Translations under genes and position numbers: made by a program
Notes under the pieces: model-generated
Told to the model about the DNA's origin: nothing
Database searches by the model: none
The model's input: only the letters and a program-made list of their open reading frames with translations
Shown here: piece after piece, positions 42,742 through 54,042 of the stretch
Layout of the letters: every line of letters starts with the position of its first letter
Position numbering within the stretch: the first letter of the stretch is position 1
NCBI GenBank assembly: GCA_037367405.1
Contig: JAZKJV010006046.1
Coordinates: 453,026 to 517,025 of the forward strand
Reading direction: 5' to 3'
DNA length: 64,000 bases
From: Ottelia alismoides
Taxonomy: Eukaryota; Streptophyta; Magnoliopsida; Alismatales; Hydrocharitaceae

Positions 42742-43482
42742 GATGATAAGATTAGCCGAATAAAGGACTTCTACCGGGGAGTAGATCAATATAAGAAAAT
42801 CTCCAGAACGAGACTTATACAATCATTGTTGCTAATTCTTGCCGCTTGCGAAAAACGTGACTAAGAAACCAGTCGATCACAGCCGTGAAAGGCAGGGGCG
42901 CAGGAAACGAAAATCTGACTTACAAAATCCCTTACTACACTGGACGAGCAGTGGCTCCTCGGTCTGTGAGTCAGCCTCGCGCAAGAGGTCGTCGGGAGGA
43001 TGCTCGCACGAGATGATGCACTGGTGTTGTTCGCCGAGCGCCTGGAGGACTTCTGGAGGACGCACGCGAAGCATGCGAGGGGAGGGGCGCGGGGGCTGGG
43101 CACTGGGCGCGGGGGCTGGGCACTGGGCACGGGTGCACGAAGCCTGATGGAGACTGGGCACAGGTGCGATGGAGACTGGGGCCAGGGCGATGGAGGGGGG
43201 GGGGGCGATGAAGCCTGATGAAGGGGCGGTGAGGAAGCCTGATGGAGGGGGCGGCGAGGAAGCATGATGAAGGGCGACAGGGGGTCGGGGGCTGAAGGGG
43301 CGGGGCCGGAGGCGATGGGGGCGGCGCTGGAGGCGATGGGCGCGGGGCCGAGGGCGACGGGGGTCAGAGGCGATGGGGGCGATGAGGGCGATGGGGTCGG
43401 GGGTCGCTGGGTTGGGCGGCGGGGATTTTTTTTAAGGGAACAGGTGTCGAGTTGGAGAGGGGTTAGGGTTAGGGATAATACA
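42742..43482 (-). other. Copia B leader with strongly G-rich plus strand
   Basis: Between gag and PBS. 43060-43435 on the plus strand is dominated by GGGG, GGCGATGGGGGCG and GGGGCGGGG tracts with many irregular repeats, so the RNA (minus sense) is C-rich. It includes TAGGGTTAGGG at about 43464-43474, which is not telomeric. The ORFs read across it are shadows. Confidence 0.7.
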
Positions 43483-43496
43483 TGGCTCTGATACCA
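43483..43496 (-). other. Copia B primer binding site (tRNA-iMet)
   Basis: Minus strand TGGTATCAGAGCCA directly adjoining the 5' LTR end. Confidence 0.95.
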
Positions 43497-43643
43497 TGTT
43501 GAGGGAATAGACTTGAATGCATTATGAGAGACCCAAGGGTTTCCTTATATAGGAGAAGAACCCTTGGGTAAATTACAAGAATATGAAAGGGAAAAATAAA
43601 AATTACATAAAAGTCTATACTAATAATAGCAATCATCTCAACA
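43497..43643 (-). repeat. Copia B 5' LTR with TATA box
   Basis: 147 bp, differing from 38319-38465 at two positions (G/C in the AGAAGC/AGAACC part and C/T in TTACAC/TTACAT). TATATAA on the minus strand at 43551-43545 is a likely promoter. Confidence 0.95.
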
Positions 43644-45789
43644 TCTTCGAATCTCCGGTGATTGGCTGACCTTCAGAGCTCCATCGGCTTCAGGTTGTAC
43701 TTCAATCTGGAGGTTCAATCTCAATGAAGTGTGGCTTGTTATTCCTTATGCAGGGCGGAGACCCTCGAGTCAAACCTGCAAATAACAATAAGGTTAGAAG
43801 GTATATCCTTCGATCAATTGTTATTGGTAAAACGAATGGAGTGAGTGGGTGTTCCGATGGTGCGAGGGATGGAACCAAAACTCCAATCCATAAGGATTCG
43901 AGGTGATCAGAGATGGATACGAAATGCGAAGAATGTGAAATTGATGGGAATGGGATGAACGACGATCAAATCAGAGATAAAAATCGATGATAAATGAGAA
44001 AGACAGAGGAGGAACAAAGAACGAAGATAGAATGGAAGGAGAAGAGAAACATATGAGAATAAGAAGATAGTAATGGCCTAACCTCGAAGATGGGATGCAT
44101 AGAAATGGGTCGCTAGTAGATGAAGCTTGGCGGAGCTTCGGGTGATGATAGCTCCGACATGACGGTGAGCGACCACGGAGGCTGAGCTCTTGCATTAGAG
44201 TGCGACCAAAGCACTCAAACGTGGTGGTTGTGAATGGCGGATGCCCGATCGAATGGGGTAGGGTGCCCTATTTATAGGAGAAGAGACTTGGGGGGCATGG
44301 AAGCGGATGGGGACACCGGAGGGGCAATCCAGTCATCGGAGTCGTTGGGCTACCGGCCTAATGGCTGGTAGTTGGAAGCGTTGGCTGCATGAGGAGGAGA
44401 AAAGATAAGCGACACTGTGTGGAAGGAGCAAGCAGAAGATGCGCGGGGGAGGGGAGAAGGGTGACGCAGACGTGAAGCTAACGTGACTCCGCAAGAGGAT
44501 AAAAAGAAATAAAAAATTAGATAATTAGTTAAATAGTTAATTAAGATAAATGATTTAAAGGTTAACTAAATTAATAATTAGATAAAATATATTAATTAAG
44601 AAATAACTAAATATATACTTACATAATTAAATAAGTAATTTAGTAACTAAATAATTAAATATATAATTAAATAAATTAATAAACAATTAATTAATACTAA
44701 AATAGTTAAATAGATAAAAAATTTCATTTATTTTAATATAAACATAAAATATTAATAAAGTATATAAAAATAATAAATAACATGTATTAAATAGAGTAAA
44801 ACTTAGATACATTATGCATTTTATACCAATATAGCCCCAAACCCACTTTTTGTTTATTAACTTCGATTTAAGCAAATTTAGTGTCATTTGATAGACAATT
44901 CTTTAAAACGGACTTTAAAAGTGATTACGCCCAATTTAGAGTTCATATGACCGAGTTATGAGGTATGGAAAATTTAGGTCACGGCTTTGTGGCTTCGAGA
45001 TTTATTGTTATTTTTTAATAAATATTTTATTTATTTTTTAGTGATTTTTATAAATATATTAGAAAAAGAATTGAGTTAAACGGAATTAAAAATAATTAAT
45101 TAGAAAATTGGGAAGTTTTATTCCTATAATATATATAGACAAGGGGTCCAAACTCCCAAAATGACCTGTTTATTCTAATATTTTTATGATATTTTTAGTA
45201 GATAATATTAGTTATTAAACGAAGATTAAACATGAGTTTAGTCAATTTAGAGTTTTCTATAAATAGTTATGAACTTTGGAAGTTGGCTTTTACAGCTTTT
45301 TCGGTTCATCATAATATTTTATTTCACATTAAATCATTTTTCTAATATTTTTATAAAATAATGTATATTATTATGAACAGCTTTTGTAAAGAAAATATTT
45401 TTATTTGAGATGATTTAGTGATAAATAAAATCAGTGAAATATTTACAATGTGAAAAATGTATAAATGTATTTTTGGTCTTGATTTTCAGACATTTTCATA
45501 AATTAGGATCATTATCTCCCCCTACTTATTTATTTTGTCGAGCACGTCAATATTGACCTGGTCTCGGGGTTAGGATCAGTCTGTATATATTACATATATA
45601 AATCCTTCTTTTCTTTTATTTTTCTTTTTCTCTTTATTATTTGATTTTGGATAAAATAAGTGTTAAATATATAATAGTAATAAATGTGGTTAGAATGTTA
45701 ATTATTGAGAATTAGTGAGTATCTACAATTATTTTACCAAGGATTTTAGCTAAAATGAAAGAATAAAAGCGATGAATAATATATTCATC

Positions 45790-46414
45790 ACCTGCCTTCG
45801 AGCATTGCGCACTCCATTCACATGTTGCAAGGGCTCTATCTAGGCATTCCTTATGCCTTTGTTTATTGGTCCATGTGAAAGCTGGTCTAGCATACCTAAG
45901 GTCCATGAGTCCTATCTTATTACAAAAAAACTTTAGGTGTTGAAGCTCCCTGGTGGAGCATGTTCTTCCACCAATCTTGTCTTGGGTACTATCGATTGTA
46001 TTGAAGTCATCAATGACTAGCAGGTTATGGTGCAGATGCAATGCAAATTCAGTTAGCCATCTCCAATGTGCTTCTTTGTTTATATGTTTTGAGGTTCCGT
46101 AGATGCACATTTAATGCCAAACTCCACACCCAAGATTGTGAATCTCAACCGTATATATGCATCTGAGGTCTGGATAAGAGTAATATTGATGCAGTCTTCA
46201 AAAAGTAAGGCAAGGCCTTTGGATCTACCTTTGGAGTCAATCGTATAGTAATGATATCCTTGTGTTCCTTGAAGAATCTTTTCCATCTGGCAGTTATTAC
46301 AATGTGTTTCTGATATAAAGAAGCAAGAAGGGGAAGTGGACCGGAGAAGATTTTGAGGTGTCAAATTGCAGAGGCACTTCTCAAGCCTATGCAACTCCAT
46401 GACAAAATGCTCAT
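45790..46414 (-). pseudogene. LINE ORF2 start: endonuclease N-terminal part
   Basis: ORF2 begins at ATG 46414 with 'MSILSWSCIGLRSAS', matching the usual SWNC-RGLG start except that the catalytic Asn is Ser. It then shows ISETHCNN (Glu of the active site), a frame change near 46100, and VIDDFNTIDSTQDKIGG (the D-x-N pair). It ends at 45794 in 'CEWSAQCSKAG', at the LTR insertion. 45790-45794 is the right CCTGC duplication. It is an AP-like endonuclease that would nick target DNA. Confidence 0.87.
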
Positions 46415-46429
46415 TTATCTACTTGCAGC

Positions 46430-47940
46430 TGTTGGGGTCAGTTGCCAGAGCCCCATTCGACTGGTCATATTCTGCATTCAGGAGTGCTGGGATATCGTCC
46501 ATTTTCCTTTTCTTTATAGAGCTTTCTGAGGCGTGTACCATGTCCACTTCTGGATATTCCAACCTTTTGTGCCTTGCAGCTTTCGTTGTGAGGTTGTCAA
46601 TGTCAGTCAGTGCCCTTTGGCCTCTCCAGGTGGTTTTGATATACGTCGGGATGTGGAAGTCTTTTTTCCTTGTTCATTTTGTGTCTGAAGGGACTGCAGG
46701 CTTGGGCCACTGGCCATGATGGGCTTGCAAGTCTTCTGTTGGTCTTCCTCGAGAGGTGGGCATGACACGCTTGGATGCATGTTATTGCTACTAGTATCAG
46801 CTAGGGTGGCTATTGATGGGTGGTTTATCATGGTGGTGGGGGAACAAGAGAGAAATCGGGTGGTGATAAAAGAAGTATTTGCAGTAGAAGATGTTGTAGT
46901 ATCATGCTTAAAAACAACTTGGTTAGGAGCTTCCATTGGGGATTTAGCGTGCGATGTTTTGATCAATGAAGTACTTCCTGAGTGGCCTTTAGGAGTGGTG
47001 GAATATGATTTCGACAAGCTAGGACCTTTGGTATGTAAATCTGGTTGGGGGGAAGGATGGGTTCCCTTCTGGTATATCTTGTTACTTCTAGTGCTTGGTA
47101 TATATTTGGTTCAGTACTTTGCTTATAAGGGGGGAAGGGGGTGGGGATCTATTCTCTCTTGGTCCTGCTTTCAGTTCTGGTGGAAATCTTGGTTTGAATT
47201 TTTCTTCTGCTATTTGCTTCAGTTCCTCCGAGGCAACTGTACTTAGAAGTATTTTCCCCTTTATAATTTAGTCGCACCATGAGTAGACGTGACTGAGTCT
47301 TCCGCAAATGTGCAGAATCGAGATAATTGTTCGTATTTAAGGGGGAGGGTAATAATATTCCCATTTGGAGTCTTGACGTTTACCTGCTTTACCAGGGGCT
47401 TGGTGATATCAACCATGACCTTAGTCCTGTCAAAGCTCGTTGTGCTGTTGCCGATGTCCGCGGCATAGTTTATAATCTTTCCAAGGGGCTTGAGGATTAT
47501 TGAATAGGATGCTTTGTTCTGATATTGCGATGGCGTTTTATGAACTTGGATTCAAAAAAGGGAGCTAGTAAAGTTATAGTCATCTATTGAAGTATTGGTC
47601 CTTTCTTTTTCGAGAAGTATCAAGTTCCCTTCAAAGTGCCAAGGTGCCCTATCCCATATTAAATCCCGCTCCATAGGTGACGAAAACTTCGCTTTCCAAA
47701 GTTTCTCTCCCATATCTTGTATGTGTGGCGTCTTGGAGGTTTTCCAAACATTCTTAATCATTTCTTGTAGCCCCTACTCACGAAAGGGCCTGTCACATAG
47801 CAGTTTGAAATACAAACAATTTTTCCAGGCATCTGTATGGTTGGCATCTGATCTGGGAACTCTACTGGAGGTGTCGATTCTTTATCAACATGTGTTAGTT
47901 CTTTCAGGTATTTAATGAGTTGCTCTTCACTCGATTCCAT
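46430..47940 (-). pseudogene. LINE ORF1 (DUF4283-like, zinc-knuckle region), broken
   Basis: It begins at ATG 47940 (MESSEEQLIKYLKEL). A stop or frame break at 47758 is followed by the DUF4283-like segment at 47761-47552: 'MGEKLWKAKFSSPMERDLIW' and 'RAPWHFEGNLILLEKE'. At about 47470-47230 the reading 'KYEQLSRFC' stands where the Cys-rich end of the domain is expected. 47017-46607 is a Ser/Thr/Pro-rich tail. The protein would bind LINE RNA. Confidence 0.78.
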
Positions 47941-48170
47941 TATTATATTAGATAAGCTGCAGTGTAAAGGTGTACCTGGAGGAGCTTTGTCGAAAGTATA
48001 TTACCTTCAGGGGGTATCAGTCGACAATTATTAGGCTCGTGTAGAACCACACTAGATCAAGAGCCTTGTACCCTTGCGAAAGGGAGGGCGGAACAACCAC
48101 CCTTTTCGGTAGGGAAGGCTGCCTCTGGCAAGGAACCAAGATGCGAACAGTATAGGCTGTTTGTCATGTG

Positions 48171-49369
48171 CTGAGACATATGTAGGATAATCATATTAAT
48201 TTCAAGAATATGGCTTGTGGACACTAACGTAAATCTAAGCATACACTTTAATTAATGGCGGACCTAATTTTAACATAATAAAGGATAGATTCAGAATCCA
48301 TTAATTACTCTTCCATTTGTGAATCAACATTTCATTCTTCGATCAATTATGCAGTCTATGCACTAAGAACAACAAGAGGAATGGAACCAACATCACATTG
48401 ATCTATGGAAAGATTACAAGACAGAATCTCTTCAGCAAGATGGAGATGGGGAAAACTCCAAGACAGTAAAATAATCCCCAAATCGATATCAAGGACAAAC
48501 AATATAAATTTGATGCCAAAATAGAGAAGTTAGGGGACCGTTATCTGCTCAATTGGAGATACCACACGCAACCCAATTTCATACGGGTGTCCTTTTCTTG
48601 TCGCCTAACCAAATCGACCTTTCAATCATGTAGAGAAAAAGAACGACATGAAAATCTATACCATGGTCATGAATTCAGAAATCTCTAGAAGAAAGTCATT
48701 GACCTTTGTACCTTAGAACGATGAAACTCCAACATCGTTCCTCTTCCAATCGTGCTTCCTCGATGACCACCATACCACCGACGGACTTGACGGTGGTATC
48801 TCATTTTCTCTCGGTGGCTATGGATGAGGAAAGATGAATTAGGATTTGGGTAATCGTCATTAGAAAGAAAGAGGTGTTTAAATAAATATCAAAAACATTA
48901 ATACCCATAATCACTGGAATTCAATATTTACGAAAACTACCACTACAATAAAATGTAAATATTATTAGCTATGGATGTCTGAAGTTCGTGTTCTTGAGTT
49001 CGTTTGGAATCAGCTTGATGAGATGATACTTTTGAGTTCAAAATTGGTAGAATTTTAAGAATGAAAAAATAAACTAAAATTTAGGGGTTTACATGGTGAG
49101 AGGGTGAAGGTGCTACTGAACAGAGCATGTCATGGTTTAGGAGAGTACGCAGGCCGTTTTCCAGTTTGTTGTCTATCGTAGCATGCACGAATGTTTCGTT
49201 GCATACCACTGACTTTAGGAATGTCCCCTCTGGTCTTAAGGATTCCATCAATTCTGTATGAAGGTACATGCAAAAATATAGAACATACAGAACATTTGAT
49301 GCACGTATGATTTATTTGATTTGTTGGATGTTTGAATTATATGCTTCACATACATAACATTTTTGACCG
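48171..49369. other. Degenerate DNA between the LINE and CACTA-like remnant
   Basis: About 1.2 kb. The 62-codon minus-strand ORF at 49081-49269 shows no family resemblance. A stretch at about 48700-48840 has coding-like composition on one strand, but I cannot assign it. Confidence 0.4.
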
Positions 49370-49982
49370 GGATGACGATTCCAATTCGAGGAAGGGATCT
49401 TGCATTGGGCTGCGAAGCTAAATTGCGATACTCGAGCGAGGGGAAAGAAGGTTAGTACTTCGGTATGCTAATTAAAACTCTGTTGTGCTTTCCTTCGAGC
49501 AGGTATTTAACTTAATGTAAAATTTTTAAAGCACTATGATCAGTTTGCGAATGTGGAAGAAGTGTTAGCCAATCTTCCCTCGGATTGACATCCGACCAAG
49601 TAGGAGGCGCCCCTTCAGCATGAGGAGAGTGATAAGTTCAAGGTGAGATGAACTATACTCTTAAATTATTTTAGAATGTCATCTAAATAATGGTCTGTTC
49701 TCCTAATTGTAGAGTTACTCAGAGAAGAATAAAGGCAACATGAATAAAGCTCATGTTACTACCCATACCTTGGGGAGGATATGTCTGGATAACTTGAAAC
49801 ACAAGCATATAAGTTTCTTCTAAGCAAACGTCTTACAAAACAAGCATGACATGATATAACTCGATATGATTGTCATATATTTTTCTAGACCATAACAAGG
49901 GATGAGCTGGACCGCGTTAGACTCTTTGAGATGATTCAGCAAACAACTGATAAGGATGGGAGAAACTTTTTGTTCATGAGAG
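49370..49982 (+). pseudogene. Ptta/En/Spm-like transposase remnant (CACTA second gene)
   Basis: Plus-strand pieces in order: 'HYDQFANVEEVLANLPSD' (about 49532-49587), 'YSEKNKGNMNKAHVTTHT' (about 49713-49770) and ITRDELDRVRLFEM (about 49896-49940), followed by 'TDKDGRNFLF'. SE-x-NK-x-N and E-L-x-R-x-x-LFE-x-T..KDG are hallmarks of the Ptta/En/Spm family (Transposase_24). Introns or stops separate the pieces. An LTR begins at 49983 and cuts it. Confidence 0.65.
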
Positions 49983-50484
49983 TGATGAATACCCATTCAT
50001 TCGACTTTATTCCTTTATTTTAACTTTAAACCCCTAGCTAAATGCATGTAAATTATCTAACTTGTACAAATTAAAACACTAACTGCTGTATGCAAGTAAT
50101 ACATAAATACATATATTTAAACATAAAATAAATGAATAAAGAAAATAAAATAAAAATAAAGAAAGTATTGTAAATACTAACTGGCCCTAAATCCAGAGAC
50201 GAAGTTAATATTGACTTGGTTGACAAGGAATAAAGTAGGGAAGATAAGGGCAAATAAATACCGAGAAAATAACACATACACATAGAAACCCTAGATGCAC
50301 AATACATTGTATATAACTGGAACTTACATTAATTTATAAACACTCTCACACACTTCAAATAAATATTTGTTTGACATGAATATTGTACAGATTAATGTAT
50401 AGAAAAATACAAAAATAATTGCACATGCAAAAAAGATAATGTACAACTAGGACCCACAAATGAAATAACCATAAACCAAACTTC
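49983..50484 (+). mobile_element. Long-LTR family, start of an LTR (copy 4), interrupted
   Basis: It begins TGATGAATAC directly in the transposase remnant, shows the family box in reverse at about 50205-50250 (TTGACTTGGTTGACAAGGAATAAAGTAGGG), and stops at 50485 where a second LTR starts. The rest is beyond the nested elements and outside the window. Confidence 0.75.
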
Positions 50485-51566
50485 TGATGAGTCTCTATTT
50501 CATCACGTTTATTCTTTCATGTTGGCCTTTAAACCATAGCTAAATGCTTGTACATATCATTAATTTGTCAAAATAAACATTCATTAATTTGTACAAAATA
50601 TTGTATAAAATATTGTACATTTATTGCCAAAATGAAGAAAAGAAAAGAAAAAGAGTCGACAAAAAATAATGTAAGGGGAGATAGGGCGACCAATTATACA
50701 TATTACATAGTCAGAAAACCATAAAAATAAAGGCCAATAATTAATTTTTGGCAGTTATTTTATTCTTTATCATCTATACATCAAATCAATAAAATTTGTA
50801 CTTGAAATTTGTATACAAAAATACATAGAAAAATACAAAATTTATTTAATATTAAAATAATATACATTGTATATTTTATACACATAATAAAATCTCAAAA
50901 CCCAAACTTCATAGACCCATATCTTCTCCATATGAACTCCAAATGCAAAAAATCACCTAATAAGATATTTAATGAAGGTGGTTTCATTTAGTTTCGAGTT
51001 AAGATACAGTAGTTAGGTTTTGGACCCCTATTGTACAATATTCTCGAATAAACTATTCATTTTATTAACTCTTTTTATTCTTCATGTTTCTATATTTTTA
51101 TAAATTTGTAAATATTATTTATAATAAACGCACATAACTAACTTAAAATAAAATCATAAAAATACACTGAAATAAAATAGTATACTAAAATACATAGATT
51201 AATATACTATACTTACAACTATATAATAAATACCTTTTTTTATTCAAGTATAGATGCTATATCAGAAAAATACAATACAAATATATTTAAGTATATTTAA
51301 ATAAGTTATAAATATATAAATTTTGTGTATAAAATAATAAAATAAAAAATACAAAATAAAAATAAAATACATAAAAATATAGATGAATACATCTATATGT
51401 ATACTTCTAAAAGTAGCATGTAATAAATTAAGTCATAAAAATAAATAAAAATATGAATTTAGTACTACATAAAATTAGAAACAATTTTCATTTTATAACT
51501 ATAAATTAATTAATTCATCTTCTATTTTTATCGACTTTATAAGTAATATTCATTTACTTATTTCTT

Positions 51567-51619
51567 GGTTGGCCGACATGGACCAACCGGGACCTTTCTT
51601 TTGTTGACCTATGGTCAAC
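51567..51619 (+). promoter_or_regulatory. Palindrome pair in LTR U3 (copy 5)
   Basis: A decayed TTGGTTGG..ACCAACC pair near 51565-51588 is followed by GTTGACC (51603-51609) and GGTCAAC (51613-51619), loop of 3. The TTGACC cores are W-box-like. Confidence 0.5.
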
Positions 51620-51823
51620 TGTCCGACCTCCTTCTGATTTTTGTCATGAGCTTCACGGAAACCCGACTTCGCCAATTTCTCTACACCTCCATCTTCCTCC
51701 TTTCGCCTTGAGCCTTCTACCCCACTGTAGCCACTTCGTCCCTTTTTCACGCCCATCTTCGAATCTACACCTACCACCATCGACCTCCACGCAAGCTCCC
51801 CTAAAAAACATCGAAAACTTGCC

Positions 51824-51833
51824 TATAAATATA
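51824..51833 (+). promoter_or_regulatory. Probable TATA box in LTR of copy 5
   Basis: TATAAATATA, 205 bases after the inverted W-box pair. Copy 6 has TTTAAAAAGG at the same distance (56618). Matching spacing supports a core promoter. Confidence 0.5.
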
Positions 51834-54024
51834 ACCTCCTCACCTCTTTTGATTTTTTGATCCCTCTTCCTTAGGTGTTAGCCCCTCAAATCATGCTCTT
51901 GTGCTCCGTCTTGGTGACAACAAGCGGTCACCGTTGATTTGCCGTGAGGAGACCCTCCGACGAAGAAGATCCACGCACCTTCGACCATCATAGTTGAGGT
52001 TCAGCCACCTGAGCCCTATCTCAGTCGAGACACATTTCTTCACATTAGGTAAACCTTTAGCTTAGATTTCATTTTGCATTGTTAATTTTAGGTTTCATTA
52101 AGCATTTACTCTTAATTTGTAAAACCCTCAAATTACTAGAGCACGGGCTCCAAGCCTAATTCATTGTCATTTGACCGTCAACTCACATCGATCATCACGT
52201 CATCTCACTCCCACTTGCCTTCTCCATCAAACACTTGCCTCATCTAACCCAGATCCATCGTGGATCTGGGAATTAGAGATCCCTCCGTCGCCCAATGCCG
52301 AAGCTCCAACAAAGAATCGACGAAGTAAAGCTCACCAATGACCTATTCTTCACCAGTTCTTGTAGCGCCTCTCTGGACCATTCGATCAAGAATAGCGGCC
52401 CATATCTAATCTAGGCCATTGAATTAATTCGAAGGGGTACATGAGGATGGTTCTTCAATCAGACACGGGGCAAGCATGGAACTATTGGATCCAGACACTT
52501 AAGTGGGTAAATTTCTTAAGCACCCTATGTCTTTTTTTGTAATAGCTAGTCAGTCCTATAAATATTATATAACGTTTAAAAAGTAGAGGACAATTTACAA
52601 ACCAATAATTGTTTGTGACTCCACTATCAACTTAGTTGAACATTTGCATATGTACCCCTGTGGTTGTTTGCAATTGTTGCTTAATATTTAAAGCTTTAAT
52701 ATTAGTTCAAAACTTTTGATGATTTACACATCCACCCATGTCTTTATTTTTAATTATAGACATACCATTGTAAGTTCAAGTATTTGTGTGTTTGTTTGTC
52801 TAATTGTTATAAATACCATCCGTGCTCCAAAAATCATAAGAAATAGGATGAGGTACCAGGATGCATGCTCTTTCGTGCCATGTAATTAGTTTTGTATTTT
52901 ATACCCTTTTTCTATTTATTAAAAATCAGATATTATACGGATAGTCCCTATTTGCTTTAAAGAATCCAAAAAATATATAAAATTGTGTTTAAAAATTCCA
53001 AAAAAATAACACGTGTTTATTATAATACTTTGTACCCTCAGACCAAAAATCCCTGAAAATAGAAAAAGAAAATGAGTAAAAATTAAAAAGCTCCAAAATC
53101 CTATAAAAATATAAAAATTCCTCAAAACACTAAAAATATTTAATTCTACAATTTATTTTTATTCATATATATTAGAATATAATAAAAATATTTTGAGAAT
53201 TTTTTTGACTTAATAATTACTTTTAAATAACAAAACAATTTTGCCTATTTAAAAAGTCTCTGATTTTGTATATTTTGCACTCTAAAAATATCTAAAAATT
53301 GGAAAAAAAATTCTGAAAAATCACAAAAACAACAAAAAGTATAAACAACACAAAAAACATTTTATTAACTGATTTTTACTCTTTATATATATATATTTAT
53401 CTATATTTCCATATTTAGCCTATTATTACTTATACATAAATTATATCATTTATAATTATAATAAATCCTAAATATATTTTCAAAAAATCTTTCTAAAATA
53501 AAATGGAATGTACCTGCAGACGTTTTCATATTTTTATATATTTTATACATATTACTTATACTACATATATACATTATCTTATATACATAACTTTATACCC
53601 TTGTGTATATCCACATAATATAATATAATATTAAATTGAAAAGTAATTTAAAACCAAAAAATATAATATATAAATTATTTTATAATAATTAAAAATAAGC
53701 CCACATTCTTTGATTAATAGTGTGCATACATGTATATACAAATATCCATATTATTTATTAATTATTTATTTATAAATATTATTGCATGTTACTACATGTG
53801 TTCTCTGTGTTCCACACCCTCTTATACTGGTCAGTATACACACATTTATTTGTAGGATTTATAATAAATTTTGATCAACATCTCTTGCTTTTATTGATTC
53901 ATCACTATTTGTGGGTTGATTGTTGTTTTAATCATTTGGTCTTTATGAATCAGTTCAACGACGTTACTCCTACCTTTTGTGGAGCGTACGACTCTCTCCT
54001 TCGATTTTAAAGTGATTAAACAAA

Positions 54025-54042
54025 TGGCACTATTGTCGGGGA
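54025..54042 (+). other. Primer binding site of copy 5 (tRNA-Asp, eroded)
   Basis: TGGCACTATTGTCGGGGA, two bases inside the LTR, against TGGCGCCGTTGCCGGGGA in copy 2. Confidence 0.8.

Larger units (their letters stand above)
38319..43643 (-). mobile_element. Copia B: young Ty1/copia with 147-bp LTRs
   Basis: 5325 bp on the minus strand, flanked by TCTTC. The two 147-bp LTRs differ at only two bases by eye. Gag, protease, integrase, RT and RNase H occur in copia order in a single reading frame from 42741 to 38473. Six internal TAG codons (at 41617, 41272, 40807, 39628, 39520 and 39286, lowest base given) break it, with no frameshift. Lineage is possibly Ale/Retrofit-like (recall). It is inserted in the solo LTR. 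Confidence 0.95.
36752..45789 (-). mobile_element. Solo LTR of the long-LTR family (copy 3), split by copia B
   Basis: About 3.7 kb after removing copia B and its TSD (38319-43648). It starts TTGTTGTTCC (TG at 36753) and ends ATATTCATCA. The family box is at about 45513-45580. It is divergent from copy 2 but has the same plan: AT-rich arm, a mid part with short alternating GC-rich segments, and the conserved end. No internal region lies between CCTGC duplications, so it is a solo LTR produced by recombination, not a truncated element. Confidence 0.8.
33278..48170 (-). mobile_element. Plant L1-type LINE, split by a solo LTR
   Basis: Minus-strand LINE. The poly(A) tail is seen as nine Ts at 33278-33286. 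From right to left it has a 5' UTR (up to about 48170), ORF1 (DUF4283-like with zinc-knuckle region) and ORF2 (endonuclease, RT, Cys-His motif, RNase H). The endonuclease is cut by the solo LTR at 36752-45789. Without this the LINE is about 5.85 kb, a normal full length. The 5' end is approximate. I could not find a convincing TSD. Many frame breaks show it is dead. Confidence 0.85.

Noticed and set aside
43464..43474. TAGGGTTAGGG resembling telomere repeat
   Set aside because: Only about two units, inside the G-rich leader of copia B next to its PBS; no telomeric array.
42839..43491. Long ORFs through the G-rich leader of copia B
   Set aside because: Low-complexity Gly/Arg/Pro readings on both strands; shadows of the repeat tract.
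48057..48242. 61-codon minus-strand ORF as a host gene
   Set aside because: Lies in the presumed 5' UTR of the LINE and has no recognisable domain.
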